A DNA stretch of 64,000 bases. Source: Gigaspora margarita. Its lineage: Eukaryota > Glomeromycota > Glomeromycetes > Diversisporales > Gigasporaceae. A program made the position numbers and the translations under genes. Location: contig WTPW01000440.1 in the NCBI GenBank assembly GCA_009809945.1, positions 180,600 through 244,599 on the forward strand, written 5' to 3'. The notes beneath the pieces are model-generated. The model was not told where the DNA came from. It did not search any database and worked only from the letters and a program-made list of their open reading frames with translations. Shown piece after piece: positions 1 to 10,805 of this stretch. The first letter of the stretch is position 1; each line of letters begins with the position of its first letter.

Positions 1-125
1 AACTTTTTTTTTTGAATCTATAAATCAATAAAATTCAAACAAAAAAAAAGTTTATCAATTTGACTTGGTGGTTATTAAAATACTTTTGCTCAAAGTTTAG
101 AAAATTTTAAATCTATTTTGTATTG
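1..125. repeat. AT-rich inverted-repeat unit (family also at 35.3, 42.6-43.3, 47.1, 50.1-50.7 kb)
   Basis: The stretch carries motifs such as TTTGAATCTATAAATC, a TGGTGGTTATTAAAATA block and CTCAAAGTTTAGAAAATTTT. The same order of motifs (a hairpin around GAATTCTACAGA..TGTAGAATTC, then TTGGTTAGATGGTTA, then TTTGTTCAAAGTTT) recurs in the arrays that flank and interrupt the LINE later in the window. It has no coding capacity. It is probably one arm of a foldback element cut by the window edge. Confidence 0.4.
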
Positions 126-239
126 ATCTACAGACCTGTGACACGAATGTAATATCACAGGGTGTGACAAATACATTATTCCTATATTTATTTATTATTT
201 ATAATAAAAAATCCTTATTTAACTTTTTATTTTTGTTTG

Positions 240-726
240 TAGAGAGAATATATGGAGGACACAACATTATGCTATGATTGCAAGTGCACTAGATCAAGTT
301 AATAAAGGTACATATATTGCAGAGATATTAGCAACTTTGTTAACTGCTACCTTTGCAGAATTACCAGTCCCTGTAATGCATAAAACAAATTGGTAATATT
401 TTCTTTTATATCCTATACTTGCAAGTTTTTAATTCTTTTATCTTTAATTAGAGAAGTTGAGAGTCCTTCGAGTAAGGCCCGTAAGCAGTTATATAGAATA
501 AGCCAGATTTTATGCTACATGTAAAAATTGGTGACAAAGAACTTGAATTAGTTAATATGGAAACAGGATGGCCAGAATCGGATTGGAAGAAATAATGTCT
601 GACCATAATAAATTGGCGCATAGCACTAAAAATGCATTTGAGGATTTTTCCATCAATGGAAGTGTAAAAAAATATGGATATGATGAATTGACAAAGATCT
701 TTTGTCTTAACATTAAAGGCAAGTGA
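240..726 (+). pseudogene. Broken gene of unknown function (several exons or frames)
   Basis: After a good intron acceptor (TTTTGTTTGTAG, ending near 240) an open frame encodes about 50 residues including HYAMIASALDQVN and ELPVPVMHKTNW. A donor-like GTAATATT follows, then an acceptor ATTAG near 450 and a second open segment (EVESPSSKARKQLYRIS). A further segment at 512-724 reads METGWPESDW, then needs a frame change to continue as EEIMSDHNKLAHS..STKNAFEDFS..YGYDELTKIF before a TGA at 724-726. The segments look like diverged coding sequence with at least one frameshift. I do not recognise the family. Confidence 0.45.
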
Positions 727-799
727 TAGGAAGCTTAATGTTTTATTTACACAAGATTTCTTATTTTTATTTTCTATTGGGCAGTATTTATGTTTTTTC

Positions 800-880
800 T
801 AAGGGAATGCCAATTTTCACCATAGTTTTTTGCTATTTTAAATAGCAAAAAACCATGGTGGAAATAGTAACTCCCTTTTC
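800..880. mobile_element. Foldback (near-palindromic) MITE
   Basis: Two arms meet near 840: CACCATAGTTTTTTGCTATTT and its near-exact reverse complement AAATAGCAAAAAACCATGG. The similarity extends outwards to AGGGA at both ends. Related half-sites, TATTGCTATTTCCACTATG near 14580 and TTGCTATTTCCACCAT near 9288, indicate a dispersed family. The only open frame here is a by-product of the palindrome. Confidence 0.6.
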
Positions 881-1465
881 TAAAACCAAAGAAGGATATT
901 ATTGTGTTATTGAGATGTGTCAAGTTGAGATTCTGCTGTTTGAAAGCAAGCCTAAGCAAGTTTATGAACTAATATAATTATTGTTAGAACTGCGGGTATG
1001 TTTGCTATTCTTTTATTTTTACTTGATTTAGTTTGAATATTTGATTTATATAGAAATTTGTAATATTTAAGACTGCTGTTATTAAATAGTTAGGATGTTA
1101 TTTTATCAATGCCGAATAAGGGTACTGTTTATAGTATTAACAATAGGAACACCAATGGTACTAATAAGTGATAATACAATGCTATTATAGATTTTTTTTC
1201 TTTTTTATATAGATAGCTGATTTAATTTTTGAGAACATTGAGTTAATGCATTTTAATAGTTAACAATTAAATTACTATAAAATAGAGATTGTATACTGTT
1301 ATTTAAATAGTTGTTCCAAACTTTATGAAATTATTAAAAGAATTGCTAGTTCAATTGAACATCTAGGCAAAATTCCAAATTCTGCAGTACAGTATTTATG
1401 AAAATACAATTTGAGCCATTTTTTTAATAATCTTTACTTGCATTAAATAATAGCATTGGCCATAT

Positions 1466-1647
1466 CAGGACCCCGAAATATACATAGATAGGTCAGGTAT
1501 GAGTTTGCTTATTTTTGAGGTTTTTTATGCAGATCTTTTCTATTTATAGTAATTTTTTTGCTTATTTTTGAAGTTTTTTTGCAGATCTTTCCTTTTTTAG
1601 TAACCCTATAATTAACCTGACCTATCTATGTATATTTTGGGGCCCTG
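1466..1647. mobile_element. MITE with 33-bp terminal inverted repeats
   Basis: The left end begins CAGGACCCCGAAATATAC at 1466. The right end is its inverted copy, finishing GTATATTTTGGGGCCCTG at 1647. The TIRs run about 33 bp with two mismatches. The flanks CCATAT (1460-1465) and CCATAT (1648-1653) look like a 6-bp target duplication. Internally a roughly 53-bp segment containing GCTTATTTTTGA and GCAGATCTTT occurs twice in tandem. There is no coding capacity. The CAGG start suggests hAT, but an 8-bp TSD is not present, so the superfamily stays open. Confidence 0.8.
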
Positions 1648-1649
1648 CC

Positions 1650-2365
1650 ATATCCAACTTTACATAACAAAGATGAACAATGAATTTTATGTCAAAAAAA
1701 AACAAATAGATTTCAGTATATTGTAAAACAAAATTTTGCATAAAAAATCTCAATTTTTATCTAATTTGAAAATTACAACTATCTGTTCCATATTGTAAGC
1801 AAAAAAATAATTCAAGCATTAATATTCAATAAAGATATTCTAAAGATATATTTATAGTAAAGTTCAATCAGTCAACTCCAAAGTTTCATAATAAAATTCA
1901 TATACTATAAAAATACTTGCTTAATAAATAATCCTGTAATTTTTATCTCTATCATGTTCTAGTAATTAACTTACTATCAATAAGTTGTATTAAATTTAGT
2001 AGTAGTAGAAGTGACTTTTTTGCATTCACCAACCTGGTTATTAAACCTTGTTAGTACTTGAATTAATCTGCAATATTGATTTAGTTGATTCTTTGAAAAG
2101 TTCATTTTGAATACCATGATTTAAAATATTATTATAACATGTCAAATATTATACAGTATAGCAATAGTATTAGTAGATTTAAATAAAAAAAGGTATAAGG
2201 CTTTTTAAAATCGATACTTAACTGACTAATCACATGACTTATTTTAGCATCCACCGATGCTAAAATAATCTAATGTATAATCTTCATTTATGATTGCATT
2301 AGTTATCGGTATTACAGTTTAAAAATCATACAAAGAAAATATAATCATAGAACAGGTACAGAGAC
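1650..2365. other. AT-rich non-coding stretch
   Basis: No gene seen. A small hairpin at 2239-2267 (TATTTTAGCATC, loop CACC, GATGCTAAAATA) follows CACATGAC. A similar CAAATGACTTATTTCAGCA block lies near 17470, so this may be a worn MITE end. Confidence 0.4.
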
Positions 2366-2520
2366 AGCAATTAATTCATATCTCTGGTAAACATAAGTTT
2401 AGTAGAATTGATTCATAACTCTGGTAAACATAATTTGTAAATTTGGATTAATTATTTCGTAACTCTGGTAAACATAATTTGGTAAATTTAGTAGAATTAA
2501 TTCGTAACTCTGGTAACTGT
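2366..2520. repeat. Short tandem repeat, about 50-bp unit, four copies
   Basis: The block AACTCTGGTAAACATAA, followed by TTGGTAAATTTAGTAGAATT and ATTCGT, occurs four times in diverged form. The last copy ends in AACTCTGGTAACTG. Confidence 0.75.
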
Positions 2521-2822
2521 TTCATGTTCTATCCATTTAATTTGCTTGAAGCTATTGTTATAATTTAATTTGCCAACAATAGCACTGTAAATACTAGTGA
2601 CTATTTTTAATTAAACTAAAATAATTGCCTATTTCATATTACATTAATAATTTTTCTGTTATTACACAAATTCTTAGCTACATGAATATTTAATAAAACT
2701 TAATGTATTTAGATGAATAGGACCTTCTTGTTAACGTATTTATTTAAATTTTAATTTGATAATATTTTATGAGAATTTATGAATGATACTTAAATCGTTA
2801 ATGTAACATTTTGTAATAATAA

Positions 2823-3385
2823 TCAAAAATTGTGATCTTGTTTTAGGTATATATATGCTTTATGTTTGTCTTTTTCAACTATATTTTTGTATTCATAAAG
2901 ATAAAAGGAACTGACTTGATTTAATCCATAATGGAATCTCATTTCTGCAGACTTTAGATAATAACTAAAGGCTTTATTATCATCTTCTACTCTGATTTTT
3001 TGTTTGTAACATATTCTGACCAAATATATTACAAGAATGTTTTCCATGTTTGCAGATTTATGATAGTAACTGAATGCTTCTTGTTCATTTTTTTCAGTTC
3101 CGATTCCATTTCTATAACAGTTTTCAACATTATATATTTCAATAGCATCATTCATTTTGGCTGATTTTTTGAATAAACAAATGTTGATCATTATTTTTCT
3201 TGACTCCTTTACTATAATAATAACAACTCGCGAGTATGTTTAGAATTGTAGGATTTGTTAGATTGTTTGAGCAAATAGTAATGATATCAGGTGAATTCGA
3301 ACTTTGTTCACTGAGAATTTTTTTCAATGCATCAAAAATTAATTGAAATTTAAGGCCTTCAGTTTTTTTGTTGTGATATAAAATT
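2823..3385 (-). pseudogene. Sel1-like repeat (SLR/TPR-like) protein remnant
   Basis: Read on the minus strand from about 3385, the frame encodes EGLKFQLIFDALKKIL and then LASCYYYSKGVKKN, a Sel1-repeat half-helix. A one-base shift near 3180 leads into a 122-residue frame with two more repeats: NCYRNGIGTEKNEQEAFSYY-HKSA and a diverged EDDNKAFSYYLKSA. The (N/D)-x-x-x-A-F-x-Y-Y-x-K-S-A core is typical of Sel1 repeats (alpha-helical adaptors, TPR superfamily), an expanded family in Glomeromycotina where the repeats often sit behind a kinase domain. No kinase domain is present upstream here. Truncated at both ends plus the frameshift: a pseudogene or single exon fragment. Confidence 0.8.
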
Positions 3386-3474
3386 CACATATTTGTAACA
3401 ATTTCAGTAAAAGTAACTAGGCGCTTGAGTTGCTTAAAGGAGTTAGAGATGAGTATACTATTGATATTGTATTA

Positions 3475-4165
3475 CACAGTACAAGGACCTCATGTTGTGA
3501 TTAGGCTCCATGGCTGTGATTGCAATGCAAGGACCTCATATTGTTATTAGGCTCTATAGCTGCCGCAGGCAATGCAAGAACCTCGCCTCGTGTTTGGTGA
3601 TTGAGCCCCCTAAAAAAGTCAAGATTCCATTCAGATTTTGTTCAGATTTTTATTACGAAAAATGCTTATTTTTTAAAATAATAATCTGAACAAAACATGA
3701 ATAGAATCTTACTTTTTTTTTTATAGAGCCCACAACTATGAAAGCGGTAAAAGGATCTCACGCTTTGATTNGNCTTAGTTATGCAAGGGCNTTATGTTGT
3801 NATTAGGCNTTATGGCTGCCNAAGACAATATAGGAGCCTCATGGTTTGTGATTAAGCACTGTAACTATGATAGCAATGCAAGGATCTCATGTTGTGATTA
3901 GGTTCCATGGCTGCAATAGTAATGCAAGTACCTTGCATTGCAATTAGGCTCTATGGCTGCCGCAGGCAGTGCAAAAACTCATGCTTGGCGATTAAGCTTT
4001 GCAATTACAATAACGGTACAAGAATCTTACGTTGTGATTAAACTCAGTGGCTATGATAGTAATGCAAGGACTTTATATTGTGATTAGGCTCCATGGCTGC
4101 TGCAGGCACTGCAAGACCTAACTACGATAGCAGTGGAAGGATTTAATATCGTGATTAGGCTCTGC
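3475..4165. repeat. Minisatellite, about 50-60 bp unit
   Basis: About a dozen diverged copies of AATGCAAGGACCTCAT, GTTGTGATTAGGCTC and ATGGCTGC(CGCAGGC) follow each other, some carrying ambiguous bases. The array is interrupted at 3610-3725 by an inverted-repeat element. No ORF crosses the units. Confidence 0.8.
3610..3725. mobile_element. Small inverted-repeat MITE inside the minisatellite
   Basis: The left arm AAAGTCAAGATTCCATTCAG followed by ATTTTGTTCAGA faces a right arm reading TCTGAACAAAACATGAATAG then AATCTTACTTTTT. The arms (about 35 bp) surround a 40-bp spacer. The flanking minisatellite resumes with GAGCCC on both sides, which may be the duplicated target. Confidence 0.65.
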
Positions 4166-4171
4166 GAATGC

Positions 4172-4450
4172 GATTTCATAAAATTATTAAGCGTTCTTTG
4201 TACTCACAGACTAAATTAATGCGAATGAAATGAATTGTACGTAATGGTAAATAAGTATCTATTTTCTTGTTTTGTGAACTTGTTTTTCAGTTTTTATTTA
4301 GTAAAATTATTAAAAGTTCTTTATACACACTTGCTGAATGAAATGAATTGTACGTAATGGTAAATAAGTACTTATTTTATTGTTTTGTGAGCTTGTTTTG
4401 CAGTTTTTTATTTCGTAAAATTGTTAAATGTTCTTTATACTCACCTTGCT
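4172..4450. repeat. Direct tandem duplication, about 125-bp unit, 2+ copies
   Basis: TGAAATGAATTGTACGTAAT GGTAAATAAGTA and TTGTTTTGTGA..CTTGTTTT..CAGTTTTTATTT..GTAAAATT-TTAAA-GTTCTTTATACTCAC appear twice, with the last half-unit a third time. Copies differ by a few percent. Confidence 0.75.
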
Positions 4451-5440
4451 AAATATGCGTATTGGAAAGCGGCGTGTGAAGTGTTTCTGTACAAATCCTT
4501 TTAATCAGATATTTCTGCTTTAAAATACGTTATATGATTACTTATTTCTTGTATTTATTGGCAGCTAATTTTTATAAACCAGCTTTTTATATATGTACGT
4601 ATATAAGTATTTGTGGTTGATTTTTTCTAATTTGCACTTGGGGCTTTTCAGATGTGGCTTCTACACCAATACGTGTAGATCGCTTTTTCTAATTCGTTTT
4701 TAGATTTACCTGTTTATGCGCGTGCATATTACTAGTATCGATTTATGTATACCTAACTTGGTTTGTAATAAGCCACTTACCATTATTGCTGATTAATAAC
4801 GGCACATTACGTTGGGTAGTCGATATTCTATGTAAACCAAAATTTTTTATTGTATATAGTATAAAATAAAAGTTTATTATTTAAAATTTTTATATAGATG
4901 TCATTTATACATAATGATTTGCGGATTTCAATTAGATAGCTCGGTAGTTTAGAATATTATGTCTTTTACAGAGTTATAGAAATATATTTAAAACATTAAA
5001 TTTAAATGCAAAATAAGGGTTTGCATTATATAAATCAACAATATGCAGTGGCAATAGTATTATGTTTTTACACTTCACACACTTAATATCTATAACATTT
5101 ATCTTAACACATACCGAACCACGGCTCGAGACAACGCCATTTGGAACTCAGAACCGGACCAACAGTCCCTAGTACGTTGGGGTAGTGGGACAATAAATCA
5201 TAGCTAAATAAGACAATTACGCTGATCAATATTCAAGGCTTAGAAAAAACAATGCTAACATATGCAGATCGATTTCAATAAGCCTATTAATCGAATCTTT
5301 AACTATTTTAAGAAAAAATTTTCATATGCATGAACCTACACGAAAAAAGGAAAACATAATAAATACAACCCAAATACGACAAAAATTTTTTGAGGGCAAG
5401 CGCAGATAGATCTGAATGCGCAACGCAGCTCTTCTCAAGA
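4451..5440. other. Intergenic stretch with one GC-richer island
   Basis: No gene is seen. The only compositional feature is a GC-richer block at about 5105-5191 containing CACGGCTCGAG and TAGTACGTTGGGGTAGTGGGAC. The second motif loosely recalls the 3' half of 5S rRNA (TAGTACTTGGGTGGGTGACC), but the rest of a 5S gene is not convincing. Confidence 0.3.
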
Positions 5441-5443
5441 TAG

Positions 5444-5489
5444 AGCAGATAAGATAATATAAAATTTTTATACGAAAATCTTATCTGCT
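5444..5489. repeat. Hairpin
   Basis: AGCAGATAAGAT and its reverse complement ATCTTATCTGCT are separated by about 22 bases. Role unknown. Confidence 0.5.
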
Positions 5490-6112
5490 TTAGTCAAAAA
5501 GGAAATGTGGCAGATCACGAGCAATGACAAATACCAATGCGATTAAACACATGTGTACAAATACAAGTATAAATGGAAATGACCAGAGAAATGTCGACAA
5601 AAAAGATGGAGAAGGGGTTAAAGTATAAATTAGGTGATCAGCACTGTATGATCTTCTAATTTATTATTTATGCTTCAATACTACGCATTTTTTTTATACA
5701 TCCCAGATCTTGAGTTTGGACTGATCCAGAATCTTTATACTGTTAAAAAAGTCATAGCAATAATCTAAAAAAAATAGTATAGAAGTAAGGTGCATATTAA
5801 AGATAAAAACATTTTTTTGCTTTACTGTTCACAATAAATTGTTAATAGTAAACATAAAACTGATCTCTACAATATATTTTTATCAGCATATGAATTTTAT
5901 TGGGGTTTTGGGGTATCTACGATAAGTAAAGTTAAGTATTAATATTTAAGTTCATTAATATATATTAGCATGTGAATTTTTTATACTCTTAATAAAGTGA
6001 ATTGCATATATATTTATAAATAAATACGAATTTAACTTTTTATATCTGAACACATATACATATATAATTTGATTGAATATTTTTTATTTTTTAATGAGGG
6101 TGAGATAATAAT

Positions 6113-6535
6113 ATGAACATTTTGGAACTTGTAGATGATGTATCAAGCACAATAGTTCAAGTTTTGTCAATAGTTCAAAGTCAGTTGAACCATGATAAAT
6201 GTACAGAAATAGGAGGTTTTTTTGAATTGCTTTATGTGAAAAAGCTATTAAATGAAGGTGTTCCTTGTATCATTAGAAAACCAAAGGGATATAGGGATGG
6301 AGGAATTGATGTACAAGAATGTTATAGTGGTAAAATATTTTATATTCAAATAAAAAGTATTTATCTTAATCGTGAGGATGTTGAAAATTTTCGAAATGCA
6401 TTAGAACAAGAAACTGTAGAGTACAGTGCATTTATATTCTCACATAAAGGGTTTAATGAGGTGAAAACAGGAGAAATTACGGCAATCGATATGAATAAGT
6501 TTTTTTGTTATACTCGTCAAAGATATTTCAGATAA
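6113..6535 (+). CDS. Mrr-like PD-(D/E)XK restriction endonuclease-fold protein
   Basis: An intact 140-residue frame starts at ATG after an AT-rich TATA-like leader. Residues 34-38 are GGFFE (the helix-1 glutamate of the Mrr/type IV restriction fold). Residues 61-67 are RDGGIDV with the active-site Asp66. Residues 76-82 are FYIQIKS, giving the D-x12-QxK signature (Gln79, Lys81) of Mrr-like nucleases. These show a probable metal-dependent DNA nuclease domain of nearly minimal length. In bacteria the family cuts modified DNA; its role in these fungi is not known. The neighbouring frames at 6611-7043 may be the decayed 3' part of the same gene. No intron is needed. The product could be cytosolic or nuclear; no signal peptide or membrane segment is seen. 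Confidence 0.75.
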   Translation: MNILELVDDVSSTIVQVLSIVQSQLNHDKCTEIGGFFELLYVKKLLNEGVPCIIRKPKGYRDGGIDVQECYSGKIFYIQIKSIYLNREDVENFRNALEQETVEYSAFIFSHKGFNEVKTGEITAIDMNKFFCYTRQRYFR

Positions 6536-6610
6536 TTAAGGACAATGCTAGTCATTTAGTCGATTTTAATTATTGAAATGAACGTCTTGATATAGTCTTG
6601 ATATACATCT

Positions 6611-7043
6611 GATGAATATATTGTTGGTAGAAAAGGTTGTGAAAATTTTCAGAATGATTTTAATTTGATTCTGTGCAAAAGAGTTTAATTTCCCAATTTT
6701 GGGATTGGACATTGATAAAGATGAACAAACAATTGGCCATCTCAGAATTGATTTGGTCGTAATATATCAAAATTTTTATTTTTTCGTTTGTGAATTAATT
6801 AATTATGAATATGATAATATTGACGATATTAAACGGTGTCTAAGCGAGATTCAAGAAAAATTTTTCAGACCTTCTTATTCTGCTATCAGTTTGGTTAAAT
6901 ACGAGAAAATTAAATTCCATGACGTTAATCAACAAATGTTAACTACTGGGATCAACACATTCACTAAATTTTTGACCAGAGTAGTTGAAAATCGAAATAT
7001 ATACAAATTTGGTAGCAATGGTGACAGTGATTTGTATGCATAA
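6611..7043 (+). pseudogene. Degenerate second nuclease-like segment (possible 3' part of the 6113 gene)
   Basis: One frame reads DEYIVGRKGCENFQNDFNLI and stops at TAA near 6689. A one-base shift continues as AKEFNFPILGLDIDKDEQTI, then RIDLVVIYQNFYFFVCELIN and 65 further residues to 7040. The order G-x-K-G-x-E/F, RID, FVCEL has the rhythm of another PD-(D/E)XK core, but the lysine expected two residues after the glutamate is missing (ELIN), so it would be catalytically dead. The open frame has no ATG at the needed place. It lies about 75 bases past the Mrr-like stop in the same direction, so the two could once have been a single two-domain protein. Confidence 0.5.
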
Positions 7044-7444
7044 AAAAATTATTGGATTAAGACATTCAAATTAAGCTGTTAATAATTCATCGTGTCGATC
7101 ACATTTGGATTTTGTATTTGGTTAAATATATCATTATGCTTCGAAAACTAATTCGTAAATAGAAATCAAACATGAACAATAATCATGATTTATAAATTTG
7201 ACTAATCATCTAAATTTCATATAATTAATCGCTATATGAGTTGAAAATTTTTTTGTATTCTTTAATTTCATCACTTAAATTCAAAAAGCAAGTCACACTA
7301 ACTATAAAATAACGATCATGATCATAGTATTTTTTTTGATAATTGAAAAAATCTGACTACTCCTAGTTTATTTAAATAAATTCGATCAAAAATATATCAT
7401 GAAAAAAACAGATTTAAATGCTCTTTAAAAAATACATTTGTCAA
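7044..7444. other. AT-rich intergenic stretch between convergent genes
   Basis: No gene is seen. It separates the plus-strand nuclease region from the minus-strand broken gene. Confidence 0.4.
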
Positions 7445-8468
7445 TTAATTTTCATGAAAAAATAATATCTTTAATTGATTATGTATACTGAAGCCTTTTC
7501 CCTTCAAATAATGTCTTAAAGTTTTTATACGTCTGGGAGTCATCTCAATAGAATGTGCGAATGCAACATCATAGTTCATGTTCTTTAAATATGTTAAAAA
7601 GTAAATACACAGATTGGCTTTCATGACCATAAAGAATCATTGTCATTTGCATTCAAAGGTGTTCATAAATGCACTATTGAAAATTTTCTTAACAGTTTCT
7701 GTGATCATTTTGTGTGGTTTGTCGTTAAAAATCATATTCCCATAAAAATATTTTAATAGATCAATATTTCCAATTTTATCATCTTTTATCTCTCTGAATG
7801 TAACATTGAAACTTTTTCAGATAAGCACTTGCATTCACAGCTTTATTTAGATATTTAAACATTAGCTCATTGATTTCCTCCTGCTATAACTTGATCTGAT
7901 ATTTCCTGATATCAACCTTCCTCTTTTGAACCTTGATATTCTTTAAATCAAGATGTTGCTTGCAATGAAAATTTAAAGATTCTTTGTTGTAAATAGTAAC
8001 AACGCTGTCCTTTTCACAAACGTTAAGAGTATTTTGTAAATTACACCTTTTAAGGATGGTTGTAAATTCTTGAATCTTATCCGATTGGTATCTAAATGAT
8101 AAATAATTGATCAGATTGCTAGTGAGGAGAACATCTCCCAAAAGCTCCATATAGGATACATGCTCGTGATTCTTGACCAGGATAGATAAGATGTTAATGT
8201 TGTTATAATTCATGTTAATCTTTAAATTTCTGTAGTAGCTGTTCTCAATGTTGTATTTGGGATTTCAAAAATTCTCACTCATGAGATTCAAAGAATATTG
8301 AATACTGTTGTCTTTACTCGATTGCATATTAAACTCATCAATTACCAACATCTGGGTAAAGCTTTTCACAAGGTGAATAAATGCATAGATTTCATCAATA
8401 TTCATTATCTGATCTGAGAGTTTGAATTCCTTATCAATGTAAACTGAGACTAGAAGATTCTGTTCCAT
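7445..8468 (-). pseudogene. Broken gene of unknown family (about 330 codons)
   Basis: Starting at ATG 8468, one frame reads MEQNLLVSVYIDKEFKLSDQ..FTQMLVIDEFNM to an in-frame TGA at about 8265. It continues in the same frame (NPKYNIENSYYRN, then MNYNNINILSILVKNHEHVS..) to a TAG at 7884, and still further in frame (EEINELMFKYLNKAVNASAY). A frame change near 7815 leads to TFREIKDDKIGNIDLLKYFY..NDKPHKMITETVKKIFN, and another to VAFAHSIEMTPRRIKTLRHY before 7445. Coherent, lysine/asparagine-rich protein sequence across two in-frame stops and two frameshifts shows a decayed gene. I cannot assign a family. The region upstream of its start shares a repeat with the other unknown broken gene at 15119-16414. 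Confidence 0.6.
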
Positions 8469-8689
8469 TGTGAATATTTTTTTAATAATTTATTTTGATT
8501 TGATTTTGATTTTTTTTTATTTGATAATTGAAGTTGTGTGAGTGATAGTAGAACAGTTGAGAGGGTTTAAATATTTGGCAGCAAGGATTCAAATCATTAA
8601 TAATGGGCTTTTAACCAAATGATCAATTTTTGAAGCAAAATGAAACAAAGTAAATATGGAATGAAAATTTTTACATTATTGCAAACTAG

Positions 8690-9210
8690 TGTAAACACAG
8701 TCTTTTGTCCAGATGGTTATTTTAAACCTTTTTGTGTTTCATACATAATACTTCGCGAATAAAGTATACAAATAAAAATAAATTAACTACTAAGAAATGC
8801 CCAAGAATATTTTGTTCAAAATTGTCTTTGTTTCAAGAATCATTTAAATGATTTTACGAAAGTTTATGCAAGATATTAAACAAAAAGTACGCGAAGTGAT
8901 TGGGCCCAGATAGTATAATTTAAGTAATAGTACAATATATGCATGTGAATAGGATATTTGTTACACATAATAAGGCAATTTTATGGTTTACATAAATTAA
9001 TGTTATTTACAATAATTTGGATTTAATTAGAATATCTATTAACACTATACTTATTCATTACAAGTTGCTTTGTAAAAATAACAATTCAGTTAAACCAGCA
9101 TATTTATGCTGTGCAAGACACCAATGTTCTTTTTCGGAAAAATTATTGACTACTCAGAGATATGTAAGAATATTTTGTTCAAAGAATACTGTATCATTTA
9201 AATGATTATA
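8690..9210. repeat. Dispersed AT-rich repeat upstream of the 8468 gene
   Basis: Blocks TTCGCGAATAAA, TTTTGTTCAAAATTGTC, TTTGTTTCAAGAATCATTTA and ACGAAAGTTTATGC recur at 16980-17130 and in part at 17270-17340 (TTTGTTTCAAGATTATTTA, ACGCGAAAG). A shorter echo lies at 9150-9205. No protein is encoded; the short open frame here is not coherent. Confidence 0.55.
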
Positions 9211-9502
9211 TATAGCCTCAGCTAAGGCATTATATTTTAAATTTTAAAACATTGAAAAAGATAATCATTAATAAAATAAGGAAATTGCTATTTCCACCAT
9301 TGTTACTCAAAATTTACTATTTTTTAGTATTTACTATAGAATATATAGTAAATTCTTAGCTTCTAATACCATGTAAACTAGAAATCTATGTATTTATTGC
9401 ATCTTTATTGATATCAAAAGTCTTCATTAAGGGGAGTTTTGTTTCCAATATTAGAAGGTATACTAAGTTAAGTTATTTTATATGTACAGTATATGTAAGG
9501 GC

Positions 9503-10263
9503 CAGGGTTGGCATGAATGGAATTCGGACAATGGAAATCTGTCCGATATCCATTGTCCAAATGTCCGATCAAAAGTAATGGACATAGGATTGGACATATA
9601 TGATAACTTGGTCAATCACATGATATTAAATCGCTTCATATGATTAGTCATTTAATTTAACATGTGACAATTGACCAATAGAATTGCATTTGTAATCAAC
9701 AAGATTTTAGTCAATCGTAATAATCATAAGAGTTTCTTAATACCCACTTTTATTTATTAAGCGTTATGTTATAGAACTTCATAAATTATATTAATAAACC
9801 AACTCTTTTTAGCGAAATAATCATGTACATATGTATATAATATGATATAGTTCTTGAGTTGGTTTCCAAATTATATATTAACTGTATTAAATGAAGCCAT
9901 TCTTTGAAAGATTAGTACGTACGTATGTACGATAATATGAGGCGCAATTTTTTTATAATAATCATTATGCGTTACAATTAATTAAATGATAAGGGATGGT
10001 GCATGTTCAATAAACATATGTATACTAAATTGATCTATATAAATCAATTTTTTGTATAGTTTTCGCCTTGGTCATGTACAAATTAGCATCAGACATATCA
10101 TCGGACATTGGAAAATTGTCCAAATTGTCCTATGCAACATGATCGGACATTGTCCAGTGACAACTATAGCTGCGCCACATTGTACATTGGAATTGTATAG
10201 GACAATTCAGAAATGTCCGGTGTCCGATAAAAAACCACCGGATATATAGCTTGCACAACCCTG
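9503..10263. mobile_element. Non-autonomous hAT-like element (761 bp)
   Basis: The ends are CAGGGTTGGCATG at 9503 and GCACAACCCTG finishing at 10263 (CAGGGTTG inverted). They are flanked by GTAAGGGC (9495-9502) and GTAAAGGC (10264-10271), an 8-bp target duplication with one mismatch, as expected for hAT. Both ends are crowded with GGACAATGG, TTGTCC, ATGTCCG and ATCGGACATTG words in both orientations, the subterminal arrays that hAT transposases bind. The interior has no transposase; the short open frames are accidental. Confidence 0.85.
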
Positions 10264-10805
10264 GTAAAGGCAACCTTAGGGGTTATAATATTTTAATTCA
10301 CATGATTATCAAGTAATGATTACGTAATCACATGACATGTTTTAAAAGACCCTTTTTCTGTCGATCAATATAACGATAATCTCCTGAAATGTAAATCTCG
10401 AATTGAATTGAAAGTTTATAAATTTTTCTTGGGTTATGTCCAATATGATAATAAAAACAGCTTTGAAAGCAACAATAAATTGGTAAATAATAATATTTAT
10501 AGTTAAAATACATTATTTTTATTCATTTATTTTTTCTAATTTTTTTCTCTGAAGAAGGCATCATTCAAATTTGAACTTGATCCTAAATCGTTTAATTCTG
10601 GAACACCCATTGAGAATTTGGCTTTAGAAAAATTATTGATATATTAATTTTGATTAAATAATTATTATTGCAAAACAGTTTTTAATTATATATATATTCT
10701 AGTCTTTTTTTATACATGCATCAGTATCCAGTTGTAACTAGTGATGTGCCATTTATATGTTACCCAAATTTTTTTAGCGTACAGTACGTACAGTACGTAC
10801 AGTAC

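Noticed and set aside
10052-10249. Open frame in the right end of the 9503-10263 element
   Set aside because: It is generated by the subterminal GGACAATTGTCC words; it does not resemble a transposase.
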